Below are positions 18,777 through 26,477 of a DNA stretch of 46,497 nt, piece after piece. This stretch comes from an uncultured Pelagibacteraceae bacterium (GTDB lineage: Bacteria > Pseudomonadota > Alphaproteobacteria > Pelagibacterales > Pelagibacteraceae). The translations under genes and the position numbers were made by a program. The number at the start of each line of letters is the position of its first letter. Position 1 is the first letter of the stretch. Under the pieces are notes generated by a model. The model made no database searches. It was not told the DNA's origin and saw nothing but the letters and a program-made list of their open reading frames with translations. The stretch is taken from NCBI GenBank assembly GCA_902632935.1, contig CACPEJ010000006.1, positions 1 through 46,497 of the forward strand. The letters are read 5' to 3'.

Positions 18777-19367
18777 TTAATTTTTTGAAAATTCTCTTAA
18801 TGTATTAAATAATGCGTTTATGTCATTGTCGTTTGAGTTTAAAATAGATGCAAACTCTTCTTTTTGTGTTCTAGCTAAGCTTAAACCCTCAATAATTAAA
18901 TCTCTAATCAAGGGATTTTCTGGATTTTTAGTATAAACTCTCCAATCAATTTTGACCTCAGGTCTTTCAGAAGTACCTTTTAAAAGACTATTTACAATTG
19001 TGTAATTTTCACTAAGAACCTCCTTCGATAAAACATCAATTTCTGGATTTGTATACTCAGATAACCTACTAGAAAAGCTTTTAAGAAAATATTCTCTAAA
19101 TAATTTTGAGTATTTCTTTTTTTGTTCTTTATCTAAGTTTTTTCTTATGGATCCAAGTGTATAGAAACCGATACCTCTTATATCAACTGTCTCTTCAGCA
19201 ATTGTTTTAAGTTTATTAATTTTTTCATCTTTTGATAAATTTTCAGAGAGTATCTTTGATGCTCTGTTAACAGTAGATTGTACAAACACATCAGCCTCGA
19301 TTGATAAGGAGCTGCTTAATGTTAAAAAGTAAAAAAAAATTACTAAACTAATTTTTTTTTTATTCAT
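18777..19367 (-). CDS. mlaC: MlaC-like phospholipid-binding periplasmic protein
   Basis: 196 residues. Signal peptide 1 to about 22 (MNKKKISLVIFFYFLTL...). The body fits MlaC/Ttg2D: ADVFVQSTVNRASKIL, VDIRGIGFYTLGS, YSKLFREYFLKSFSSRL, and a terminal DLIIEGLSLARTQKEEFASIL. MlaC carries phospholipid across the periplasm between the MlaA-porin complex in the outer membrane and MlaFEDB in the inner membrane. It is 10 bp downstream of mlaA on the same strand, confirming the pathway. No mlaFED genes are in the window. The stop codon is 9 bp from the convergent tRNA end. Confidence 0.9.
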   Translation of the reverse strand: MNKKKISLVIFFYFLTLSSSLSIEADVFVQSTVNRASKILSENLSKDEKINKLKTIAEETVDIRGIGFYTLGSIRKNLDKEQKKKYSKLFREYFLKSFSSRLSEYTNPEIDVLSKEVLSENYTIVNSLLKGTSERPEVKIDWRVYTKNPENPLIRDLIIEGLSLARTQKEEFASILNSNDNDINALFNTLREFSKN

Positions 19368-19377
19368 ACTTTCGTTT

Positions 19378-20163
19378 TTATTGGCTTATCTCTTCCCAGT
19401 CACTGTCATCTTGGGTATTTACTATTTTTCTTGAATTAAGAATTTTTTGTTGTCGATCTTGTAAGTACAAACTCTTTACTGAAGCATAAAAGTCCAGTGA
19501 ATTGTTCTCTAAGTTTTCAATCGAGTCATAATTTTTGGCTCTGAAATCTACACCTGATGCACCTTTAGAAAAATAATAATCTGAATTCTCAAAATATTTA
19601 GTGTCTTTATTGACTGTTACATTGTACCAAGGATCACCACCTAAGTAATTAAATGTTGAAGCAATTGTATCTCTAATTGTACTAGGGCCTAAAACAGGAA
19701 GCACAATATAACACCCTGGACCCATTCCTGCTTTTGCTAAAGTTTGCCCATAGTCTTCTTTTTCATAATTTGTTAATCCTAGATACTGAGCAACATCAAA
19801 AATTCCTAAAATACCTAAAGTTGTGTTTATAATAAATCTTCCAGTATTAATTCCAGCTTGTTTGTAATCTCCCTGCAAAACATTATTTGGTATTGTCAAT
19901 AAGTGGGAAATATTTTCTAAAGAATTACTAACTCCAGTTTTAGCTGGTGAAGGAAGTTTTCTATATAGTGATGCAACAGGTTTGAAAATTACTCCATCTA
20001 ATGTTTGATTAAATGCAAAAGTCACTCTATTAATTTTTTCAAAGCAATCCTTTACCTCTGTAGGTTCATTTTTTTTTAATATTAAATCTCCATCGGATCC
20101 AGCGTTGACATTTAAAGTTAACGCAAGGGTTGTAATTATAATAATTAAGAATTTTTTAAACAT
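19378..20163 (-). CDS. mlaA: MlaA/VacJ family protein, without a lipobox
   Basis: 261 residues. MlaA removes mislocalised phospholipid from the outer leaflet of the outer membrane. Family segments: CFEKINRVTFAFNQTLDGV, PVASLYRKLPSPAKTGVSN, NVLQGDYKQAGINTGRFIIN, EDYGQTLAKAGMGPGCYIVL PVLG and STIRDTIAS. Usually MlaA is a lipoprotein. Here the N-terminus MFKKFLIIIITTLALTLNVNA-GS ends in a normal signal-peptidase I site with no cysteine; the first cysteine comes only at about residue 39, inside the mature domain. Soluble periplasmic export or anchoring by the hydrophobic helices is then implied. Upstream gene of the mlaA-mlaC pair. Confidence 0.92.
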   Translation of the reverse strand: MFKKFLIIIITTLALTLNVNAGSDGDLILKKNEPTEVKDCFEKINRVTFAFNQTLDGVIFKPVASLYRKLPSPAKTGVSNSLENISHLLTIPNNVLQGDYKQAGINTGRFIINTTLGILGIFDVAQYLGLTNYEKEDYGQTLAKAGMGPGCYIVLPVLGPSTIRDTIASTFNYLGGDPWYNVTVNKDTKYFENSDYYFSKGASGVDFRAKNYDSIENLENNSLDFYASVKSLYLQDRQQKILNSRKIVNTQDDSDWEEISQ

Positions 20164-20244
20164 GTAAGTTTTATATTATACTCAACCATAAAGTAAATTA
20201 AGTATTAATTAAATATAAAAATGCATCAAAAAATAGGCTTAAAA

Positions 20245-20961
20245 ATGACCACAAGTTATTCGCCAAATTTTAATTTACTCAAAAGGGCAAAAAACAGAAT
20301 TAAATTTATTATAATTCATTACACAGGAATGAAAAAAGAATCCGCAGCAATTAAAAGGCTACAAGATCCAAAATCAAAAGTTAGCTCGCATTATTTGATT
20401 AAAAGAAATGGTGAAATAATTAATTTAGTTCCAGATCTTTTTGAAGCTTGGCATGCAGGAGTGTCAAGCTGGAAACACTTTAAATCTCTTAACAAAAATT
20501 CAATAGGTATTGAGATAACTAATCCAGGCCATCAATATGGTTATAAAAAATTTTCAAAAAAGCAAATATTTTCACTTCAAAAATTACTTAATATTTTAGT
20601 AAAAAAATATAAAATTAAAAAAAAATATATTCTTGGTCATTCTGATATATCTCCTGGAAGAAAAAAAGATCCAGGTGAAAAATTTCCATGGGAAATGTTA
20701 GCAAAAAACAAATTAAGTTTTTGGCATAATCTTGATCAAAAAAAAATTAAAAAGTTTAGAGAAAAAAATCTTACTACCAGAATTGATGAAGATTTATTTT
20801 TAAAAAATCTGCATAAAATTGGCTATAATGATGTTAAAAAACTTAAATCTCACAAAAATACCAAGTTTCTCACACTAGCTTTTCAAAGACGATTTAGACA
20901 AAGTCTTGTAAATGGCAAGATTGATAAAGAGTGCCTATTAATTAGTAAAAACCTTCTATAA
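20245..20961 (+). CDS. N-acetylmuramoyl-L-alanine amidase, AmiD/AmpD type
   Basis: 238 residues from the ATG at 20245, chosen because an AGG lies about 7 nt upstream and the product starts MTTSYSPNF as in the family; an in-frame ATG at 20221 would add 8 residues. It cleaves the amide between MurNAc and the stem peptide. Zinc ligands and catalytic site: H in FIIIHYTGM, WHAGVSSW, E in NSIGIEITNPG, and H plus KxDPG in ILGHSDISPGRKKDPGEKFP. A C-terminal peptidoglycan-binding-like helix region contains LTLAFQRRFRQ. No signal peptide or lipobox is seen, which favours a cytosolic muropeptide-recycling (AmpD-like) role, although the C-terminal domain is AmiD-like. Confidence 0.88.
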   Translation: MTTSYSPNFNLLKRAKNRIKFIIIHYTGMKKESAAIKRLQDPKSKVSSHYLIKRNGEIINLVPDLFEAWHAGVSSWKHFKSLNKNSIGIEITNPGHQYGYKKFSKKQIFSLQKLLNILVKKYKIKKKYILGHSDISPGRKKDPGEKFPWEMLAKNKLSFWHNLDQKKIKKFREKNLTTRIDEDLFLKNLHKIGYNDVKKLKSHKNTKFLTLAFQRRFRQSLVNGKIDKECLLISKNLL

Positions 20962-21009
20962 CAATAAAAAATTAGCTTGAAATATCAAATTTTAGCAATA
21001 AATTGAAAT

Positions 21010-21369
21010 AGCCAGATGAACGACTTATCGCTTTAAATATTTTAAAGAGGAAAGTCCGGACTCTACAAAGATGCAGTGCCAGGTAATACCTGGCAGGGGC
21101 AACCCTAGGGATAGTGCCACAGAAAATATACCGCCTTAACAAGGCAAGGGTGAAAAGGTGTGGTAAGAGCACACCGGTTCTATTGGTAACAATGAACGCT
21201 GGAAAACCCCACTGGGAGCAAGACTAAGTAGAGATGACATTGTTGAAAAACTAAAAGCTGTCTTTGGCTAGTCATCAGGGTTAGTTGCTCGAGCTTAGGA
21301 GCGATCTTAAGCCTAGACAAATGGTAAGTTTAAATGACAGAACCCGGCTTATAGTTCATCTGGCTTTTT
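21010..21369 (+). ncRNA. rnpB: RNase P RNA (class A)
   Basis: The RNA subunit that removes tRNA 5' leaders. Conserved regions: GAGGAAAGTCCGGACTC near 21047 and ACAGAACCCGGCTTAT near 21337. The closing helix P1 is a perfect 12-bp pairing, AGCCAGATGAAC (21010-21021) with GTTCATCTGGCT (21354-21365), followed by a T run to 21369 that acts as terminator. Other family elements include GGCAGGGGCAACCC and the ACAGAAA loop after GTGCC. About 360 nt. A TTGAAA (20977-20982) at the right distance may be its -35 box. Minus-strand open frames overlapping it are spurious. Confidence 0.96.
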
Positions 21370-21402
21370 ATTGAAATTACATATCTATCCAATGTTCACG
21401 TT

Positions 21403-21430
21403 TTGACTCATTCTTGCCTGCAATTAGTAT
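21403..21430 (+). promoter_or_regulatory. Upstream candidate promoter of the mraZ operon
   Basis: TTGACT (21403-21408), 16-nt spacer, TAGTAT (21425-21430). Its 10-base -35 block TTGACTCATT is repeated exactly 51 bp downstream (21454-21463). It lies outside the MraZ repeats. Confidence 0.4.
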
Positions 21431-21453
21431 TTTTCAATTATAAATAGTATTTG

Positions 21454-21482
21454 TTGACTCATTTCCAAAAAACCCATAAGAT
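21454..21482 (+). promoter_or_regulatory. mraZ: Main promoter of the mraZ-led division operon
   Basis: TTGACT (21454-21459), optimal 17-nt spacer, TAAGAT (21477-21482). The -10 lies between the first and second MraZ-type repeats, which is the arrangement expected for autorepression. The predicted transcription start is near 21489. Confidence 0.6.
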
Positions 21483-21497
21483 CCCATAAATTCCCAA
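21473..21497 (-). promoter_or_regulatory. MraZ operator: three direct repeats at 10-bp spacing
   Basis: CCCAT at 21473, CCCAT at 21483 and CCCAA at 21493 on the plus strand, that is TGGG-type repeats separated by 5 nt on the minus strand. This is the known form of the MraZ recognition site (direct TGGGN repeats with 5-nt spacers). The site overlaps the -10 box and start region of the promoter. Confidence 0.7.
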
Positions 21498-21525
21498 ATA
21501 GGGGATTTATAGGACTTTATGGTTT

Positions 21526-21981
21526 ATGTTTTTATCGACCTACGAAAACAAATTGGACAAAAAAGGAAGGGTGTCGGTGCCTGCAAGTTATAGATCATAT
21601 TTGTCTAATTTAGGATATAATGGAGTAATTTGTTATCCATCATTTAACAATCAATCTATAGAGGCATGGCCTCAAGACAGAGTAGAAAAAATTTCAAATT
21701 CTATAGACTCTTTAAATCCTTTTGAGGAAAAAAGAGATTTTTTTGCAACATCAATTTTATCTGAAAGCACAAATTTACAATTTGATAGCGAAGGAAGAAT
21801 TTCACTTACTTCAAAATTATTAAAACATGCAAAAATAAAAAATAGCATGGTCTTTGTTGGTCAGGGTAAAACATTCCAAATATGGGAACCAACAATATTC
21901 GAAAAATTTAAGGTCAATGCGAGAAAAAAAGCTAATTTAAATCGAGCTAGTCTTAAATGGGAGCATCAACTTAACAAATAA
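21526..21981 (+). CDS. mraZ: Transcriptional regulator MraZ
   Basis: 151 residues; two AbrB/MraZ-type beta domains, each with the DxxGR-like signature: [18 protein letters not shown] (residues about 9-26) and [17 protein letters not shown] (about 86-102). MraZ forms a ring-shaped oligomer that binds direct repeats upstream of its own gene and represses the dcw operon. The matching repeats are present in the promoter here. Start ATG at 21526. First gene of a run of about 17 genes and 20 kb; 14 nt separate it from ftsZ, which is unusual, as rsmH normally follows. Confidence 0.95.
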   Translation: MFLSTYENKLDKKGRVSVPASYRSYLSNLGYNGVICYPSFNNQSIEAWPQDRVEKISNSIDSLNPFEEKRDFFATSILSESTNLQFDSEGRISLTSKLLKHAKIKNSMVFVGQGKTFQIWEPTIFEKFKVNARKKANLNRASLKWEHQLNK

Positions 21982-21995
21982 CGGGGGATAATAAA

Positions 21996-23459
21996 ATGAC
22001 AATTAACTTTAAAGTACCAGAAATTAAAGAACTTAAACCTAGAATATTAGTTCTTGGTGTAGGAGGTGCTGGTGGGAATGCAATAAATGAAATGATAGAT
22101 TCAGGTGTTGACGGTGTTGAGTTTGTAGCTGTAAATACTGATGCTCAGGATTTAAAGACCAGCAAATCAAAAACAAGAATTCAAATTGGACTAAACTTAA
22201 CCAAGGGTTTAGGTGCTGGCGCAAAACATGAAATAGGTCAAGCAGCAGCAGGTGAATCTTTGAATGATATTGTTGATATTCTCAAAGGTGCAAACATGGT
22301 TTTTATAACTGCTGGAATGGGTGGAGGAACTGGTACAGGTGCTGCACACGTGATTGCAAGAGCTGCCAAAGAATTAAACATTTTAACAGTTGGTGTTGTC
22401 ACATTACCATTTTTATATGAAGCACCATCAAGAATGCGAAGAGCACAACAAGGATTAGATGAACTAAGAAAACATGTTGATACTATAATTGTGATACCAA
22501 ATCAAAATTTATTTAAAATTGCTAATGAGCAAACGACTTATAAAGAGTCATTCCAATTATCTAATAGTATTTTAAGACATGGAGTTCAAAGTGTAACTGA
22601 TCTCATGGTTAAAGATGGATTAGTAAATTTAGATTTCGCAGATGTAGAGACAGTCATGTCTTCAATGGGTAAAGCGATGATGGGAACAGGAGAAGCTGAA
22701 GGTGAAAATAGAGCTGAGAAAGCAACCGAATTAGCTTTGAATAATCCACTTATCGATGATTATTCGTTAAAAGGTGCTAAAGGACTGTTGATAAACATTA
22801 CAGGCGGGGAAGATCTAAAACTTTTTGAGGTAGATGAAATTGTAAATAAGATAAGATCAGAAGTTGATCCAGAGGCTGAAATAATAAATGGTTCAATTAT
22901 TGATCCAGCTTTAGATGGAAAAATTCGAGTATCAATAGTTGCAACTGCATTAGATGGTCAACAAACCGACTCTAAATCTGTCATCAATATGGTTCATAGA
23001 ATTCAAAATAGAAATCCAGGATATTCAGATTTTACAACAAGCAATGGTGTTACTTCATATAACTTTTCAAATGCAAGTTCTAATCCAGTGTCTGATGGTG
23101 CAAATGCTCTAAAGTTAGAAAATGAAGTTGTATCAGAAAATATTAATAATAATGAGAGTGTTGATGAGGTAAATCATCAGTATCACGAAGAATTGTTAAA
23201 AAATCAAGAAGCTGAAAATATTGTAGAAAACATTTCAGAGGACAATGATACTTCTTTTTCACAAGAAGCATTGAGCTCATCTAATATTGAAGAATCCTCA
23301 AATGATTTAAAGGAATTTGGTGTGGATACAGATGAACCAGATCTATTTAATACAGAAAATCAAGCTTCAACATCTGAAGATTTGCTTGGATCATCAGATG
23401 AAGATCAAGAAGAGGATGATTTAGAAATACCTGCATTTTTACGAAGGCAAAAAAATTAA
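21996..23459 (+). CDS. ftsZ: Cell division GTPase FtsZ
   Basis: 487 residues. Tubulin-like GTPase forming the Z-ring. GTP-binding signature [13 protein letters not shown] (about residues 107-119); T7 region [21 protein letters not shown] globular domain of about 320 residues, then an acidic Asn/Ser/Glu-rich linker (about 335-470), then the conserved C-terminal peptide [11 protein letters not shown] (475-485), the docking site for FtsA and other partners. GGGG-type Shine-Dalgarno 7 nt before the ATG. Placed between mraZ and rsmH rather than after ftsA, where it lies in most bacteria; no second ftsZ is in the window. Confidence 0.97.
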   Translation: MTINFKVPEIKELKPRILVLGVGGAGGNAINEMIDSGVDGVEFVAVNTDAQDLKTSKSKTRIQIGLNLTKGLGAGAKHEIGQAAAGESLNDIVDILKGANMVFITAGMGGGTGTGAAHVIARAAKELNILTVGVVTLPFLYEAPSRMRRAQQGLDELRKHVDTIIVIPNQNLFKIANEQTTYKESFQLSNSILRHGVQSVTDLMVKDGLVNLDFADVETVMSSMGKAMMGTGEAEGENRAEKATELALNNPLIDDYSLKGAKGLLINITGGEDLKLFEVDEIVNKIRSEVDPEAEIINGSIIDPALDGKIRVSIVATALDGQQTDSKSVINMVHRIQNRNPGYSDFTTSNGVTSYNFSNASSNPVSDGANALKLENEVVSENINNNESVDEVNHQYHEELLKNQEAENIVENISEDNDTSFSQEALSSSNIEESSNDLKEFGVDTDEPDLFNTENQASTSEDLLGSSDEDQEEDDLEIPAFLRRQKN

Positions 23460-23477
23460 TGGTCTTCGAAAAAATAA

Positions 23478-24488
23478 ATGGAAGCCACCATGGTATCGGA
23501 TGCTCCAAAACATTATCCGGTATTGCTTAATGAAATAATTAGCATTATTACCCCTCAACATGGTGGCACATTTATTGATTGTACTTTTGGTCAAGGTGGT
23601 TACACCAAAAAAATTTTAAGTTATAAAGATACGCAGGTAATTGCAATTGATAGAGATATAGAAAGTAAAAAAATTGCGGATAAGATTTCTGAAAAGTTCC
23701 CAAACAGATTTATTTTCAAACATAAAAAGTTTAGTCAATTAGACAACCTCAAACTTAAAAATGAAAAAATACGAGGGATACTCTTAGATTTAGGTTATTC
23801 TTTTACTCAAATCAAAGATCCAAAAAAAGGTTTATCATTTAATTCTGTTGGAGATCTAAATATGCAGCTGGGTTTAAATAATTTTTCCGCAAGTGATGTA
23901 ATTAATAATCTGGATGCTCATGAACTAGAGAAAATTTTTAAATTTTTTGGTGAAGAACTAGAAGCCAAAAGAATTGCTTTTAATATTGTTAAAGAAAGAA
24001 AGACAAAAAAAATTGATACAAAAAAATTAGTCGAATTGGTAGAAAAATCAAAAAAAAGAAAAAGTTTTAAGATAAACAACTCCACAAAAACTTTTCAAGC
24101 TCTTAGAATTTTTGTCAATAAAGAAATTAGTGAATTAATATATGGTTTAATTGCAGCTACAAAAGTATTAAAAAAGAATGGTATATTGGCAGTTGTAACT
24201 TTTCATTCACTAGAAGATAAAATCGTAAAATATTTTTTTAAAAGTTTATCTGAAAAAAAAAGTATATCCCGGTATATGCCTAATATAAATCAACCTGAAA
24301 CATTATTTAGGATGGTTGAAAAAAAACCAATAACACCATCTGCTAAAGAATTAAGAGAAAACACACCATCAAGATCAGCAAAACTCAGATACGTAATAAA
24401 GAAAAATGATTTTTATAATTTTGAGACAGATATAGTTAAAAAATTTAAAACACTTTTAGATATTGAGAATTTTAGTGAAAAATTATGA
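23478..24488 (+). CDS. rsmH: 16S rRNA (cytosine-1402-N4)-methyltransferase RsmH
   Basis: 336 residues. Methylates N4 of C1402 in 16S rRNA using SAM. Begins with [13 protein letters not shown] then [16 protein letters not shown] (SAM-binding), [33 protein letters not shown], and [17 protein letters not shown]. Two starts are possible: 23478 ([11 protein letters not shown]) or 23490 (MVSDAPKHY), the latter preceded by GGAAG. Follows ftsZ after 18 bp and overlaps ftsL by 4 bp (ATGA). Known earlier as mraW. Confidence 0.95.
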   Translation: MEATMVSDAPKHYPVLLNEIISIITPQHGGTFIDCTFGQGGYTKKILSYKDTQVIAIDRDIESKKIADKISEKFPNRFIFKHKKFSQLDNLKLKNEKIRGILLDLGYSFTQIKDPKKGLSFNSVGDLNMQLGLNNFSASDVINNLDAHELEKIFKFFGEELEAKRIAFNIVKERKTKKIDTKKLVELVEKSKKRKSFKINNSTKTFQALRIFVNKEISELIYGLIAATKVLKKNGILAVVTFHSLEDKIVKYFFKSLSEKKSISRYMPNINQPETLFRMVEKKPITPSAKELRENTPSRSAKLRYVIKKNDFYNFETDIVKKFKTLLDIENFSEKL

Positions 24489-24793
24489 AAAAATTTTTTG
24501 TTACACTCTTTGTATTTTCTTTAATTTTTTCAACGGCAATAGTTAAAAATTCAACAAAAAGGATTGATGATGAAATATTTGTCTTAAAAGAAAACATCAG
24601 AGATTTAAAAAAAAATTTTGAAAATACTAGATTGGAATTTGATTATTTGAGTTCTACTGAAAAATTACTTCAGTTTCAAAATCTTTACTTTGAAAATGAA
24701 TTAATAAAATTTGATATCCAGGAAATTCAAACAATTACCAGAAAAAATAATGAAATTGAAATAGGTCAATTAAGTTTTAATAAAAATGAGTAA
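24485..24793 (+). CDS. ftsL: Cell division protein FtsL-like
   Basis: 102 residues, recognised mainly by place between rsmH and ftsI and by build: a short N-terminus, one membrane helix ([17 protein letters not shown], residues 4-20), then a periplasmic heptad-like coiled coil ([32 protein letters not shown]). FtsL links FtsQ/FtsB with FtsW-FtsI in the divisome. Sequence conservation in this family is low, so the call rests on topology and synteny. It overlaps rsmH by 4 bp and ftsI by 8 bp. Confidence 0.8.
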   Translation: MKKFFVTLFVFSLIFSTAIVKNSTKRIDDEIFVLKENIRDLKKNFENTRLEFDYLSSTEKLLQFQNLYFENELIKFDIQEIQTITRKNNEIEIGQLSFNKNE

Positions 24794-26477
24794 TAAAAAT
24801 TCACAAATTATTTTAGAGGATAATCTTAATGATTTTTCTTTTAAAAAAAATAAGTCTAATATTAATATTTCATTCAATAGGGTTTCATTTATTTTTTTTA
24901 TCTTTTTTATAATTTTTATAATTTTTTCTATACACTTATTACATCTTGGCTCTAGAGATTCCAAAAAAGTATTGAATGAAAATTTGATTAGCACTTCCAA
25001 TAAACTTTATAGAGCAGACATAATTGATAGAAATGGAAAATACCTAAGTAAGACAGTAAGCTCCATTGATATTGGCATAAGCACTAGAAAAGTTATTGAT
25101 AAAAAAAAGTTATTAATAAATCTAAAATATATTTTTCCCAACAAAGATTTTGTCAAAATTCAAAATCAATTAGAAAATAAAAAATTTTTTTACTTAGAAA
25201 AAAAAATATCTGAAGAAAATTATGAAAAGGTAATGAAACTAGGTGACAAATCAATTCAACCTGAGGAAAAATTAACAAGAATTTATCCTGAAAAAAACTT
25301 ATTTAGTCATATTCTTGGTCAAATTGATAATGATAATAACGGAGTCTCGGGTCTGGAAAAATCATTAGACAAAATTTTAAGAAATAGTAAAGAACCTATT
25401 CAATTAACAGTAGATAAAGACCTACAATTTTTAATCAGAGAAGAGTTAATTAAATTCAACAAAATTTTTAATACCATCGGAAGTGCTGCAATTTTGATGG
25501 ATGTAAATAATGGTGAAATACTATCTTTAGTTTCTCTTCCAGATTTTGATCCAAATCAGAGAGAGAAAATCTCAGATTCAAATTATATAAATAGAGTCAC
25601 TAAAGGTGTATATGAATTTGGATCTGTATTTAAAACTTTCACATTAGCTGCTGCTCTTGATGAAAAAATTATTACTGCTGAAACGGAATATGTTGATTTG
25701 CCAAAATCTCTTACGTGTGCAGGATTTCCGATAAGAGAATACGACAAAAAAATCCCATCCAACCTTACTGCTGAACAAATATTAGTTCGTTCTGGTAATA
25801 TAGGCTCAGTTAGAATTGTTCAGCAAGTGGGCGAAGAAAAATTTAAGTCATTTTTATCAAAGATTGGTATTTTAGAAAAAATTGACTTTGATATTGAGGA
25901 AGTAGGAAAACCAATAAAATTCAATTGGGGAAAATGTCCGCTTGCTACAGCATCATTTGGTCATGGCATTACAACTACATTGCTTCAATTAGCAAAAGCT
26001 TATTCTATTGTTGTTAATGGGGGTTATCAAATAAAACCAAAGTTGGTCAAAAATAACAACAATGAAAAAAAAGAAAAAATTTTAAGTCAAGACTTATCAA
26101 GAGAAATTTTACCAATCTTGAGAAAAATTGTTTCAACAAAAGATGGAACCGCATCACTAGCAAATGTAAATGGATATGAAATTGGTGGTAAAACAGGAAC
26201 AGCCGAAAAAAGTGCGGATGGGGAGTATTCAAATAAGAAGATTAATTCTTTTGTGTCAGTATTTCCAACATCTAAACCAAAATTTGTTTTAGCCGTTATG
26301 TTGGATGAACCAAAAATAAATGAAAACTATATTTATCATTATAGAGATGGATCAAACATAAAGTATAAAGGGACACCCTTTAATACTGCTGGATGGACAA
26401 CAGTTGAGGCAACAGGTCAAATTGTTGAAAAAATTGGGCCTATTTTAGCCACAAAATATAGTGAATTTAATTTCTAA
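24786..26477 (+). CDS. ftsI: Septal peptidoglycan transpeptidase FtsI (PBP3)
   Basis: 563 residues. Class B PBP that cross-links septal peptidoglycan with FtsW. N-terminal cytoplasmic tail, one helix at about residues 33-53 (VSFIFFIFFIIFIIFSIHLL), then a dimerisation domain with RADIIDRNGKYLS. Catalytic serine S280 in GSVFKTF (SxxK), SGN motif in RSGNIGSV (about 335), and KTG at 469-471 in GGKTGTAE. All active-site motifs intact. It overlaps ftsL by 8 bp and abuts the murE/murF gene directly. Confidence 0.95.
   Translation: MSNKNSQIILEDNLNDFSFKKNKSNINISFNRVSFIFFIFFIIFIIFSIHLLHLGSRDSKKVLNENLISTSNKLYRADIIDRNGKYLSKTVSSIDIGISTRKVIDKKKLLINLKYIFPNKDFVKIQNQLENKKFFYLEKKISEENYEKVMKLGDKSIQPEEKLTRIYPEKNLFSHILGQIDNDNNGVSGLEKSLDKILRNSKEPIQLTVDKDLQFLIREELIKFNKIFNTIGSAAILMDVNNGEILSLVSLPDFDPNQREKISDSNYINRVTKGVYEFGSVFKTFTLAAALDEKIITAETEYVDLPKSLTCAGFPIREYDKKIPSNLTAEQILVRSGNIGSVRIVQQVGEEKFKSFLSKIGILEKIDFDIEEVGKPIKFNWGKCPLATASFGHGITTTLLQLAKAYSIVVNGGYQIKPKLVKNNNNEKKEKILSQDLSREILPILRKIVSTKDGTASLANVNGYEIGGKTGTAEKSADGEYSNKKINSFVSVFPTSKPKFVLAVMLDEPKINENYIYHYRDGSNIKYKGTPFNTAGWTTVEATGQIVEKIGPILATKYSEFNF

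Noticed and set aside
20972..21172. 66-codon open frame on the minus strand
   Set aside because: It lies antisense to rnpB and is explained by the structured RNA gene.
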